NCBI GenBank assembly: GCA_022225965.2
Contig: JAKJXP020000001.1
Coordinates: 372,001 to 436,000, forward strand
Source: Diatrype stigma
Taxonomy: Eukaryota > Ascomycota > Sordariomycetes > Xylariales > Diatrypaceae
Reading direction: 5' to 3'
DNA length: 64,000 bases
Of the stretch, positions 48,801 to 59,129 are shown piece after piece. The first letter of the stretch is position 1; each line of letters starts with the position of its first letter. A model generated the notes under the pieces. The model worked only from the letters and a program-made list of their open reading frames with translations, did not search any database and was not told the DNA's origin. The translations under genes were made by a program, and so were the position numbers.

Positions 48801-48978
48801 TCAATCACACTCCACAACCTTCCACTCCAAGCCTTCCTTTTCCTCTCTTCTACTTCTCCTCGGAGCTTATATCTAGTTTTATCCCATATTCCACTACTGC
48901 ATAGCTTACCTATCCCATCACGCTATACTATACCAAGGGTTATAATACCTGGGAAATAGACTCGCTCCAACCCACAGC
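45804..48978. other. Gene desert between the 1052-residue protein and WW-protein genes
   Basis: 3.2 kb without a supportable gene, tRNA or transposon end. It has several copies of the CCTAGGTA motif (46473-46483, 46738-46748, 47430-47439), TACCTAC triplets near 47573-47594, GTAT repeats near 47816-47831 and a (GCGGGAA)4 tract at 48094-48121. It should contain both promoters of the flanking divergent genes. Confidence 0.5.
48094..48121. repeat. 7-bp minisatellite (GCGGGAA)4
   Basis: Four exact tandem copies of GCGGGAA. Confidence 0.85.
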
Positions 48979-50346
48979 ATGTCTTTCCTCAAGAAGCTGG
49001 TCGACAAGGCCGAGGACTTTTTCGACGGTGACGACGACAAGAAGAAGAAGGACCAGGGACAGCAGCAGCCGCCGCAGCCGCCGCCACAAGGTACGCAAGC
49101 GAGCACTCTAGCCTACATGACGCATTTGCCTTACCATGTATCTATCTCACAGGTCCCAACCGCGGCTTCGGAGGCGAGTACGGCGCCACGCCGCCGCCTC
49201 AAGGCCCATACTATGGCGGCGGTCCGTCTCCCGGCCCCCAATACCAGGGCTCGTACTACGGCGGCCCGCCCCCGCCACAGGGCGCATACTACGGTGGCAG
49301 CCCGTCCCCCTACCCGCCACAGGGCTACGGCGCCCCTCCTCCACCACAGGGGCCGCCGGCGCCGTACGGGGCGCCGCCGCCCATGCCGCCCGGCTGGCAC
49401 GCGCAGTGGGACCAGAACCAGAACCGGTGGTACTACGTCGAGCAAGCGACGGGGCGCTCGCAGTGGGATCCGCCCGTGACCTACGCGCCTCCCCCGCAGG
49501 TTAGCAGGAAACAAACAGCCCATATCACGTGTATGTGACACGCCCTCGACATGATACTGACTCTTTACACGACAACAGGGCCCCTACGCTCCACCGCCTG
49601 GAGTCCCGCCTGCACAGGCGCCCTACACGACCGGCGGCCATGACCCCGCCGCCTACGCCAACCGCAGCGGCGAGGGCAGTAGCTATTACGGCGGACCGGC
49701 GCCGGGACAGGGAGGGATGCCCCCGCCCCCGCATGGTGGTGGCTATGGAGATCAGCAGGGGGGTTACGGAGGAGGAGGAGGCCAAGACCAAAGTTATGGG
49801 GGCGAGTATGGAAGCGAGAAGAAGGATAAGGACAAGGGCGGTTCCGGCAAGATGCTCGCGGCGGGCGCGGGTGGTCTCGCTGTCGGTGCCATTGGGGGCG
49901 CTATCATAGCGCATGAGATGAGTAAGTCGATGCTTCTTTTAAGGTTTAAAAGGGGGCGGGGGGTGTCCGTTCCCTCCCCCCAGCCCTTTTCACGCATCAA
50001 GCCTTTCTGCCCTATTCTAATCCTCTCTGCCGATACAACAACCTACTGACCAATCAACCTCTCCCCCACAGCCGAAGACTCGGACGAAGAGAAGCACGCG
50101 GCCGCACCACCGCCGCCACAGCCGGTGTACGTAGCAGCTCCATCCGAGCCCTCGTATGCGCCGGCCCCAGCGCCTGCCCCCTTCTACGAGCAGCCGCTAC
50201 CGGACGAGACGGCATCCGGGTCGTCGGTGTCGAGCTCCGACAAGGAGTCCCTGGAGGAGCGGCAGGAGGAGCTCGAGGAGATGCGGAAGGAGTACGAGGA
50301 GGCGCAGGAAGAGTACGCGGAGGAGTACGAGGAGACTTACGACTAG
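48979..50346 (+). CDS. WW-domain protein with glycine zipper and acidic coiled tail
   Basis: Four exons: 48979-49090, 49153-49499, 49579-49921 and 50072-50346. All joins keep frame. Predicted 358 residues. Layout: a short charged N-terminus (SFLKKLVDKAEDFFD with a Lys/Asp run); Gly/Tyr/Pro/Gln repeats of the YYGG-PPPQG type; one WW domain (about 116-146, PPGWHAQWDQNQNRWYYVEQATGRSQWDPP, both tryptophans present); more Gly/Tyr/Pro; a glycine-zipper helix (about 245-265, AAGAGGLAVGAIGGAII); and a Glu-rich, probably helical C-terminus. WW domains bind proline-rich peptides. Glycine zippers often insert in or sit on membranes. Exact role unknown; similar proteins are common and uncharacterised in filamentous fungi. 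Confidence 0.85.
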
Positions 50347-50754
50347 GTAGATAATAGTAGTCAGCTAGTTGTTTGTTCAGCAAGATCCGGAGATCGTGTG
50401 TTTATTCAGTCCTCTTCTCTTTGAAGAAGGGGGGGAGGGGGGCTTTGCGGTTGGCCGTAATCGGGGCCTCCTCTGTCTGCTGTTCCCCTTTTGGTTATCA
50501 GAAAAAGTTACGCGGACTCTATATCTGTGTTGTCGGTTGTTGTCGGTTAGGCAAAACAAGGAATACAATACTGTAACGAGACTTAGTTATGGGCACTTGA
50601 ATCGTAGAAGGGGTTTCATTTATTATGGGGCTGTAATACTATCAGGGGCGATGCAACGGCAACAATATATTTGCCCTTGTGGCAGTGGTGCGCACCGTAT
50701 GTCTCAGGTACATGAATATCAGAACAGATCCCCGGCCCCTTTGACCAGAGTTGC
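50347..50754. terminator. Convergent 3' regions of WW-protein and hydrolase genes
   Basis: 408 bp between facing stop codons, with a G-rich run near 50429-50442. No gene seen. Confidence 0.45.
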
Positions 50755-51528
50755 TCAACTAATGTCTTTCATAGCCCCCTGTGCAGCTGCCGCGACCATG
50801 TTGGCAAGCTCCTCCGTCTTGCTGAGCATTGGAGAGTGTCCCGAGGCGATGCGAAGCAGAGTGGCCCCTGCGCTCTTGCCAAACATCTCCTGGTACTGTG
50901 GAGGGGGTCCTTGATCGTTTTCACATACGACATAGGTTGATGGTATGTAGCGGTATGACGCGCGGGTGAGCTTCGTGGTCTGTACGGCGTAGGACTGGTC
51001 GATGATTTTGGAGGTCCAATATTCGGCTTCTTCGGGCGCTAGATCGTTGTAAAGCGTTTGCGCGGGGTTCTTGATACGAAAGCGACCGTCGGGCCGGATG
51101 TCGTTGTTGGGGGACTCGCCGAATACATCAAGTACAGACTGCCCTTCGGCAAGGACAAAGGCCGCGAAAAAGAACAAATGGAATACACCGCCAGCTAGGC
51201 CTCTATCTTTGCGTTTTCCCCAGCTCAATTCCTCCAAAACCGCTTCGCTGCCCACGAGTCCGCCGTAAGAATGCATAAGAACAAGGACCTTCCGAGCCTC
51301 GTTTTCAACCAAGTTTCGTAGCACAGACTGAATAGCAAGCGCGTCGGTAGAAAGAGTCTTTGAAGCGAAGTCGGGCTTGTCCGGGTCAGTCAAGCTTGGG
51401 AGATGCGGATGAATTACTGGATAGCCTTTTTCCTCGAGGGCCTTTGTTAACTTTCCGTAGACTTCCGGAAGTTGGAATGAACCCTGCAGCAACAGGATGG
51501 TTGGCTGGGTGGGTGTAGAAAAAGCCAT
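50755..51528 (-). CDS. Alpha/beta hydrolase (AB hydrolase-6 type)
   Basis: A single exon of 257 residues, starting at MAFSTPTQPTILLLQGSF (51528). The frame is open further upstream to 51735, but those codons do not resemble the family. The first strand and oxyanion segment is LLLQGSF. The nucleophile elbow is VLMHSYGG, with Ser in the H-S-Y-G-G form and Met in place of the first Gly, which is frequent in this fungal group. The catalytic His is in RIASGHSPML. An acid residue is likely in VCENDQG. It is probably an esterase or lactone hydrolase in the cytosol; substrate unknown. Confidence 0.87.
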   Translation of the reverse strand: MAFSTPTQPTILLLQGSFQLPEVYGKLTKALEEKGYPVIHPHLPSLTDPDKPDFASKTLSTDALAIQSVLRNLVENEARKVLVLMHSYGGLVGSEAVLEELSWGKRKDRGLAGGVFHLFFFAAFVLAEGQSVLDVFGESPNNDIRPDGRFRIKNPAQTLYNDLAPEEAEYWTSKIIDQSYAVQTTKLTRASYRYIPSTYVVCENDQGPPPQYQEMFGKSAGATLLRIASGHSPMLSKTEELANMVAAAAQGAMKDIS

Positions 51529-52654
51529 GATTATAGTAGGGCTCAACTTGGTGCTTAGACAAGAAGAAAGAAGGGGGTTGTAACCTTCGTGGAAGAATAT
51601 GGGCGATTGGGGACGAGACGAGAACTGAATATAATAACAGGGACGGGGGTTTCGCCTGAGTTCAGTCGTAGCCGTATATGTCTCGGTCACTCGCAGAGGG
51701 CTTACGTCCTGGATTACACCAAAATGATACATCACAGCGCATTGAAAACCCGGCCGGTTGGGACTCCAACTAACCGTCCAAGTCTTGGTACGTTCAACTA
51801 GATGCTGTTGGTTGAGACAACCGCCACTTCTGCATATTCAGGCATCCATCCATCCCTGCAGTGATCGATAATACTACCCGGAGCGTTGGCTTGCATCCAG
51901 CCCCGACTTGCAGCATATCATGCAAAGCCATGTCCCCTTTGGCCGGCGAAGTCGTATGTGTTTAGGCATGAAGTTCCCTCGATTGGACACTCCACCTACT
52001 GACAGAAACGACGTACCTGGGAGCGACACAAAATATAAACTCAACTCTCGCACTATGCGAAATGTATATCGTTCTAGCATCTCTATTTCGTCGTTGCGAC
52101 TTCGTCTTACACGAGACCATAAGGGCTCGTGACATTGACCTTGTGCGGGATTCTATTATTGGCGAGGTTTCCCCGAATTCCAAGGGAGTCAGAGTGAAAT
52201 TTGCGGAGGGCAGCGCTCAGCAGCTCATATAATCCCAGTTGTATTTCTCATATAGTCAAGCTCTTGGCCGCATATCAAGTTTTGCATATAGAGAACGGGA
52301 AGCCGTATGGATGTTTATCCTGTTCGGAGGACATTCTTTTCATGTCAATGGCTGGTCAGGAAATCACACCATGAAGTTCAACACTTAGGCATTGACCTGT
52401 TGCAAAATGACTATCTATCATACATTAAAACACACCAGAGCTAGCGTTCTGTCAGAGAGACAGAGGCACCTCGATCCCTGACCTCCTTGAAGTATGAATC
52501 TCAGCCTAGATATTTAGCTCCATGTCAACCGATTCTTTGACCTTATACCTCCAACCAGTGTATCAGAGACTTGTAGTGTTTAGCAGCAGTCGAAGGCTGC
52601 AATATCCCGTCTTGATCCGGTGTGCAGTGCACATCTTGCGTACCGCCGAGCCCT
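51529..52654. promoter_or_regulatory. Intergenic: hydrolase promoter and F-box gene 3' end
   Basis: 1.13 kb between two minus-strand genes. Short open frames only; no motif stands out. Confidence 0.4.
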
Positions 52655-54292
52655 TCAGACTCGAATAGGGGTAGCGTTCCACTCCAACACGATACCTTCG
52701 CCCGTGCTCATCCATCTCATCGGTGTAGGTCGGCTGATAAACGTCTTCGAGGCCTCAGTTTGTATCTTCCGTATCTGCCGCAGGCCCGGAAAGCGCTCGT
52801 CTCTGATCAGCTCGGCTAGCTCGGCGTAGAGGTTTTCGGTATTCTTCTCGCCCTGGAACACAGTGACGTGGAGGGACCGCAGGGTCGTGGGAAGGATATC
52901 AGTCAGCCGCGGTCGGAGCTGCACATCCTCGGCTTCGGCCGAGCCAGGCGAGCCGATCAGCATCCTGTACGCGATCCCTAGGCTCTCCAGGCCGTCTAGC
53001 TCTCTCAGCGACCCGAGCTTGCCGAGTGTCTTCTCGATCCTGTTGTTGATGGTGAGCGCGAAGCGGTAGTCCAGGTCGAGAGTGCGCAAGATGATTCTCC
53101 CCTGGTAATAGCGCAGCACAAATCCTAGCACGTTGAAGTCCAGGATGGAGCTGTCACTGACACATCCGGACCCCCAACGGATGCGCAAGGTATGAAGAGT
53201 GCTCGGGGGTGCTTCACGGCGAGCGCCATAAACGCGCAGTAACGTGATAAAGCCTACGGCGTCGATGTTAGAGTTGTCGAGATCGATACGCTCGAGTCTC
53301 TGTGGGCGGAATCTCCAGGACCAAGACATTGGCATCAACGAAGGTGGTGGTAGTGATGACCACGGTCTCGGCGCTGGTGGCCATTGATGCGGACTAGAAG
53401 GATTAGGTTTGATTAGGAAGCCGCAGAAGTTCGCCATATTGCATGAAAGCTCTGTGAGAGTCGGTAGGAGTAACGACTCGCGAAAATACGGCATCCAGAT
53501 CGCGTATGAAGGTCCCCATTGTGCGACATGTAGATGCCGTACCCGTGACAGCGGGATCGGGATTTGAGGTGTGATGGGCAATTCAGTGATACGGCGCGGA
53601 TGGGCCCCAAGTTTACGGAGGGTTGTTCTTGTAATCTCTCCCAGTTTCCTGAAATTACGCGTGGTGGAGATGCTGGCGCGGAAGGTGTCCAGTAGTAACT
53701 CGTAGCGAAACGGTATATAAAGGTCGAGGCTCTCGACGTCCGGGACCAGTGCCAGGAAGACGGCGACTTCAGCATCCTGAGCAATTTTATCTTGCCACTG
53801 AGGGTACCGACTCGATAGGTTATGCTCATAATCTCCACTGATACTACCCGTCCATGTGTGGATCAAAGGGTAGTCATCGTACACAACGTCGTCATTGACA
53901 ACGAGCCGTAGAGCGCGCGTAATCCGATTCTTGAGCCGCGCAGGCAGGTACGCACCGCGACGGATGGTGATCCACGCGTCGTTCACAGCCTGGCTCGGCT
54001 TCGTAGATGCCCTCAGTGAAATCCGCTTTGCGTGGCGTGCCAGGTCCGGGCGTTGGCTCAACGTCCGGAACAGTAGGAGACGGGGCTTTTCCAGCTGTGC
54101 GGGCAGGCTGTGGTAAAGCAAGGGTGTTGCTAGAGTGTTGAAGCGCTTCGACGCGAGGCAAATCTGACTTAGCGCTGCAATTCCCGGGAACGCTTGAGAT
54201 ACTGGCTTATCGCTCTTCCACGGCTCGCTTCTCGTATCCTCTTCCAAGTAGAAGAAGACCTTCAGCAGGATCTCGTTAGGTAGGTGAGGCAT
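52655..54292 (-). CDS. F-box domain protein
   Basis: A single exon of 545 residues. The N-terminus LPNEILLKVFFYLEE, then ALSQICLASKRFNTLATPLLYHSL (residues about 4-63) is an F-box, which docks on Skp1 in SCF ubiquitin ligases. The F-box is split by a 20-residue insert. The rest is leucine-rich and helical or LRR-like (LERIDLDNSNIDAVGFITLL, TLHTLRIRWGSG, ILRTLDLDYRFAL), presumably the substrate-binding part. Proline-rich loop near 315-330. The substrate cannot be inferred. Single-exon F-box proteins of this layout are numerous in filamentous fungi. Confidence 0.88.
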   Translation of the reverse strand: MPHLPNEILLKVFFYLEEDTRSEPWKSDKPVSQAFPGIAALSQICLASKRFNTLATPLLYHSLPAQLEKPRLLLFRTLSQRPDLARHAKRISLRASTKPSQAVNDAWITIRRGAYLPARLKNRITRALRLVVNDDVVYDDYPLIHTWTGSISGDYEHNLSSRYPQWQDKIAQDAEVAVFLALVPDVESLDLYIPFRYELLLDTFRASISTTRNFRKLGEITRTTLRKLGAHPRRITELPITPQIPIPLSRVRHLHVAQWGPSYAIWMPYFRESLLLPTLTELSCNMANFCGFLIKPNPSSPHQWPPAPRPWSSLPPPSLMPMSWSWRFRPQRLERIDLDNSNIDAVGFITLLRVYGARREAPPSTLHTLRIRWGSGCVSDSSILDFNVLGFVLRYYQGRIILRTLDLDYRFALTINNRIEKTLGKLGSLRELDGLESLGIAYRMLIGSPGSAEAEDVQLRPRLTDILPTTLRSLHVTVFQGEKNTENLYAELAELIRDERFPGLRQIRKIQTEASKTFISRPTPMRWMSTGEGIVLEWNATPIRV

Positions 54293-57200
54293 GGTGACGC
54301 CAATCTCGAGGAAGGAGGCACAGCTGTGGGTTGAGAAAGACCAAGACGATGGAGTTCCCAGGCATGGAAATGAGGCTATTGATCAAAGTGGTAAGTTGTA
54401 AAATGGAAAAACTGTGTATTGTTATGGTATTGGTCTGGCAGGTGTATCGTTGGATGGGTAAGGGTTAGCCAGAGATAATTTCCTTGGTGATTAGTAGGCA
54501 CATACCTACTCTGACGAACACATTGGGCAACCGTATAATATGGTACTATTCGCATATAATATTACCTACCTAGGTGCATACCTATACGAAGGTATGTACG
54601 TTCCTTCTTGGATTGGGGTATTATCAAGAGATTCAGGCCATTGGGTGCGGCCTGTGATTGTTCGCAAGCGTGTGTAAGTCCACAACACCCAGGTGTGTGC
54701 CCAGAACCTGATATTCGATGGAAAAACGAGGAATGCAATAATGTGCAAATTGCGTATCGAGCAGTAGACAGCCAGAGTGTACCGATCACCACGATCGTAT
54801 CTTGTTTCCCATTGTTGCACTAATTTGACCCCTATCGTTACCCCTTGATTATAGGACATCCTGCCTCAGCAACCTCGCCGAGCGGGATAATTGGCCCGGC
54901 AACCAACTTTCAATCTTTTTGTATGTCCTATCATCACCACCCAACAGTCCAGACACAATATCTCTTGATCAGGAACCCCAATTCAGACCTGATGTGAATA
55001 CTGTCATAAATTCAAACAAGTAGTAGCCAACTATTGGTCAGTTCAACTACGAGAGTTGATACAGCTATAGGGGCAAGGAATGGTTTTTATATAGCCGTAG
55101 AAGCCATCCCCCCTCCCTCTTGCATGGGTATATCTAGGATCCTGTGGGACCCTCTAGCCCCTTAGTAAAATTTCCCTGTGACAGAGGTAGGCCTACCGAC
55201 GAGCGTGGAAGCGAGACTAGTCGGGTGGGCAAGAGACTTGTGTTCTCGAGACATCTCCTTTATCCTCAAAATAGGACAGGGACTAACTACTTCATAGGTT
55301 GATATAATATTAATAGTTTGGGTCTGACGAACACCATCTGTTGTTCAGTCGAGCCGCGACTATGACATCCCTCCCCCTCCCCCCCCTTTAATAAAAGAAA
55401 AGGGGGTGTCTTCAACAGCACTATCTGCTGTGCGGTGAGGGGATGTCTCATCAACACTAATACACTTGGCAGTACCGGTGTATATCGTGAAGTCACGTAC
55501 AATTCCAGGGATAAATATATAGGATACCCGTGGCACGATATGCAACCACTTGAACAGGACATGTAGTTACTGATAGGTCTAGTTTTGTTGGCACGGGAAG
55601 GTATCAAAATGTGTAGATAGTCTAGACTCTAACTTTTGAGCGCGGTAGAACGACTGTAAAGGGGCAACCCGGGATAAGTGTTCACCAAGCAATTTCATGA
55701 TCTCGTTGGATCATCATTGCTGGTTCAGTTGAAGAATAACACATGCATAGCGAATATACAATGGCGCGTGTGATGTTCGACCGGAATATTTCGTCAAGGC
55801 GTCGTCTACACACACAATGCCATTTTATACTATTCTTACAGATCGTACAGGGTTTTATAAACAGTACCGATGCTTTATCATTGCGATTGTGTGCCCGTAG
55901 TTATAGCTACGTAGCTAGTTGAATCGAAAAGATGTCATGGCGCAGATCCCGAAAGCCGAAGCTGCTATAACTTAAAACTGCTAACTTACCAATATCTATA
56001 AGCATTTATTTAGTGCTGCTCTTATCATGATGGGGCTGGACCTGCATCCGAAATAGGACCTTACCTCTTTGATTTCGCGTGGCGGCGGCAGACCTACTAT
56101 GTGCAGCGACCCGGCGAATGCAAAAGCGATTTACGGAGGATGGGCGGGCTCCGAGACAAAGTCATCAGGACTCTCAGCTCTGGTTACCTACAGGTATACC
56201 GTATGCAGCCAAGCCCAGGACAGTCAGTCAGATTGCCATAAGCTTACATGAGACAGACACAACTCAGAAGGAAGAAGCAGCATGAACAACTTGGGAATGG
56301 AAGATAAGAGGCATGTGGCATGCCGGCTGCTACATATTTAGTTCTATCTCAGTCTGACTATACTATACGTTTTGCGCTTGTGTTATCAAAGGGGTTTTAA
56401 GTTATTAAGTAGTCCTATAGCTTTGGTTTACCTAATTCTGGAGACTTATCTATCAGTGGAGCTTCATGTTATGCTTCACAACAACCTGACTAGTTAGCCC
56501 AACGTAGTTCCTACATAGAACTAAAAGGCGAACCCCCTGCCCCCGTCCGGGGGAGCACAAGCTTGCCTGCTTGCGTGCGTTACGCATGTGGTACGCCTTT
56601 GCTACGTATTAGTCGTAGGGATTGACTATCTCAGCGCCCAGGCTGGTGGCCCGGATGCCCTCTTATCTCGCCCAGATTCCACTTCTTGCCGCATCGAGAA
56701 CGCTACGGGATGACCCACTGTGTGGTGCCTGGAGTCCTGGACATCGCTATCTCTTGGCTCCTCTCGAGCCTCGAGGTTTCGTTCCGCCATCGAAACGGCC
56801 GCCGCATACTCCTTGGTGGGATCATCGATCTTCCCAGGACCTAGGGGGGGCTTTTACGCTGCGCGGCGATACCGATCGTCGGGCAGAAGGGGAGTGGCTG
56901 ATCTGATCTGCCGTGCTTCTCTATCTCCCTCCCTCTCTCTCCCTATCTGTCTATCAGATGGCCCAAATGGCTGGAGGCGTGCAACCCATGCTTCTTTGAC
57001 ATGGTAGTATCTGATCTGCGAGGGCTGCAGGTACCAGCGGATGGGGATGGATGGGCATTGTGAACCATAATATGACGTCCTCCCGCCCACCCTATCTCAT
57101 CCTGCCGTTCCCGAAGTTTCTGAACTTCGAAATCCCCCATGCAGCTCTAAGATCTTCCCACAGACCCGGTCACGAAGTTGCCCACCACAGTGTAGCTAGC

Positions 57201-57423
57201 TAGCTGCCTATATTACCAGGGTCGATACTGAGTACGTAACTACGAGCGCTGGTTGGCGTGCCGTGTCTCAGATCTCGGAACTACGAAGTTAGCGTTCTTG
57301 TCGCTGTTTATGACTTGATCAGCTGTTGCGCTCCTGTCGTTCGACGTCTCATAGGTCTCGACTGTTGGGAATTGAGAATATCGACTTCGAGCCAACCGAG
57401 AATCCCATTGTACCATCGTCGAG
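54293..57423. promoter_or_regulatory. Long intergenic region, F-box gene to ammonium transporter
   Basis: 3.1 kb with no intact gene. The left part is AT-richer, with ACCTACCTAGGTGC (about 54563-54576) and a C-rich run near 55375-55387. The right 800 bp should be the transporter promoter (see GATA sites). Confidence 0.4.
56663..57097 (-). promoter_or_regulatory. Cluster of WGATAR sites upstream of the ammonium transporter
   Basis: Five minus-strand WGATAR sequences: 56663-56668 (AGATAA), 56747-56752 (AGATAG), 56943-56948 (AGATAG), 56951-56956 (TGATAG) and 57092-57097 (AGATAG). All lie 330-760 bp before the start codon. WGATAR is the binding site of AreA/Nit2-type GATA factors that switch on nitrogen-scavenging genes. 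The site is short, so some are expected by chance. Confidence 0.45.
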
Positions 57424-59129
57424 ATGAGCGAGATTACGCCTGTCACGGAGTGGCCGGACTGGCACGCGAATCCCGATGGCGGTGACCCCATCACGCAAGA
57501 TCTCAATGCCCCCTATGACAAGGGGGACTTGTGCTGGATGCTCGTCAGCACGATCTTATGTTGGCAAATCACTCCGGTACGTTGCCCCGGGATCGTTCGG
57601 TTCACTCTCGCTGCGAACTTGGGATAGTTTACAAGCTCCCCCGAACGCACCCCAGAATTCCTTTTAATGGAGGCGCGACTGACATGTTTCTCACGGCATA
57701 CAGGCCATCGGGTTTCTCTACGCCGGAATGCACCGGCGCAAGGCAGCCTTGACGATGGTGTTCCAGTCGCTGTTCTGCGCTTCCGCGTGCGGTATACAGT
57801 TCTGGATCTATGGTTATTCCTTGTACCAAGCCCGGACAACCAACCCGATACTCGGTGATTTGTCACTGGCAGGGCTGCACAATGTGCTGGCGTCCCCTTC
57901 TCAGGCTAACAGCGACATCCCCGACATACTGTATGCGGCGTTCGGATCGACCTTCGTGACTTGCACAGCCATGATCCTAGCCGGCGCCATGCTGGAGCGC
58001 GGCAGGTTGTGGCCTAGCATGCTGTTTCTGCTCTGCTGGACTACCTTTGTGTATTATGTGTGAGTTGCTCTCCCAGTACGCTAAATTATATGGTCTTCGC
58101 CAAGAGGGCTAGAACGAAGGCTGATGACGCGCATGGCATAGACTCGCCTACTTCGAGTGGAATCCCAACGGCTGGCTGTACCAGCTCGGGGCCTACGACT
58201 TCGCCGGCTCGGGACCGGTGCACATCGCGTCGGGGTTCGGGGCGCTGGCGTGGTCGCTGATGCTGGGCCCGCGGATCGACAGCCACACGACGGTGGTGGA
58301 GCGGCGGCGGGTGGCCGGGATCCAGCACAAGCCGCACAACCCGTTCCTGGTGGGGCTGGGCACGGTGATGATCTGGTTCGGGTGGTACTCGTTCAACGGG
58401 GCGTCGACGGCGAACCTGTCGCTGCGCAGCATCTACGTGGTGGTCAACACGAACCTGGCGGCGTGCGGCGGCGGCATCGGCTGGACGCTGCTCGAGTACT
58501 GGCGCAGCGGCAAGTTCTCGATCCTGGGCTTCTGCTCGGGCATCATTAGCGGCCTGGTCGGCATCACGCCGGCGGCGGGCTACGTGCCCGTCTACGTCTC
58601 GGCCCTGATCGGCTGCGTGACCGCGTGCGCCTGCTACTTCGCCGCCCACTACAAGTACCTGATCTCGGTGGACGAGGGGCTCGACATCTTCGCCATCCAC
58701 GGCGTGGGCGGCGTCGTCGGCGACGTCCTCACGGGCATCTTCGCGGCCGACTGGGTGCCGGCGCTCGACGGCGTCAGCGGCAGCACCTACACGGGCGGCT
58801 GGTGGAACCGCAACTGGATCCAGGTCGGGTACCAGCTCGCCGCGGCGCTGACCTGCGCCACCTGGTCCTTCGTCGTCTCGTGCATCCTGCTCTTCATCAT
58901 CAACCGCATCCCGGGCCTGCACCTGCGCGTCAAGGAGGAGGACGAGATCCGCGGCCTCGACCTCAAGTACCTCCACGACGCGGACGCCGAGGCCATGGAC
59001 TTCTTCGGCGGCGGCGGCGGCGTGCAGTCGCCGCAGCTCGAGGGCGTCCCCTTCGAGACTAGCGATCGCAGCTCGGGCCCGGCGGTGACGCAGGGGGAGA
59101 ACGTCACGACGACGACGAAGATGGACTAA
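57424..59129 (+). CDS. Ammonium transporter (Mep/Amt family)
   Basis: Three exons: 57424-57576, 57704-58059 and 58142-59129, with introns GTACGT...ACAG and GTGAGT...ATAG. Predicted 498 residues, the usual size for fungal Mep proteins. The Amt fold is clear: AIGFLYAGMHRRKAALTM (helix 1 end), LAGAMLERGRL, WNPNGWLYQLGAYDFAGSGPVHIASG with Asp189 and the first pore His197, GWYSFNGAS, and DIFAIHGVGG with the second pore His356. Both twin histidines are thus present, which argues for a working channel. The front half departs from classical Mep signatures (LYAG instead of FYGG; T-A-M where TPA is usual). The C-terminus, which gates these trimers, contains KEEDEIRGLDL and a Gly run. It imports ammonium at the plasma membrane. 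Confidence 0.93.

Noticed and set aside
58086..58976. 296-codon minus-strand frame opposite the ammonium transporter
   Set aside because: Antisense shadow of GC3-rich codons; no family resemblance.
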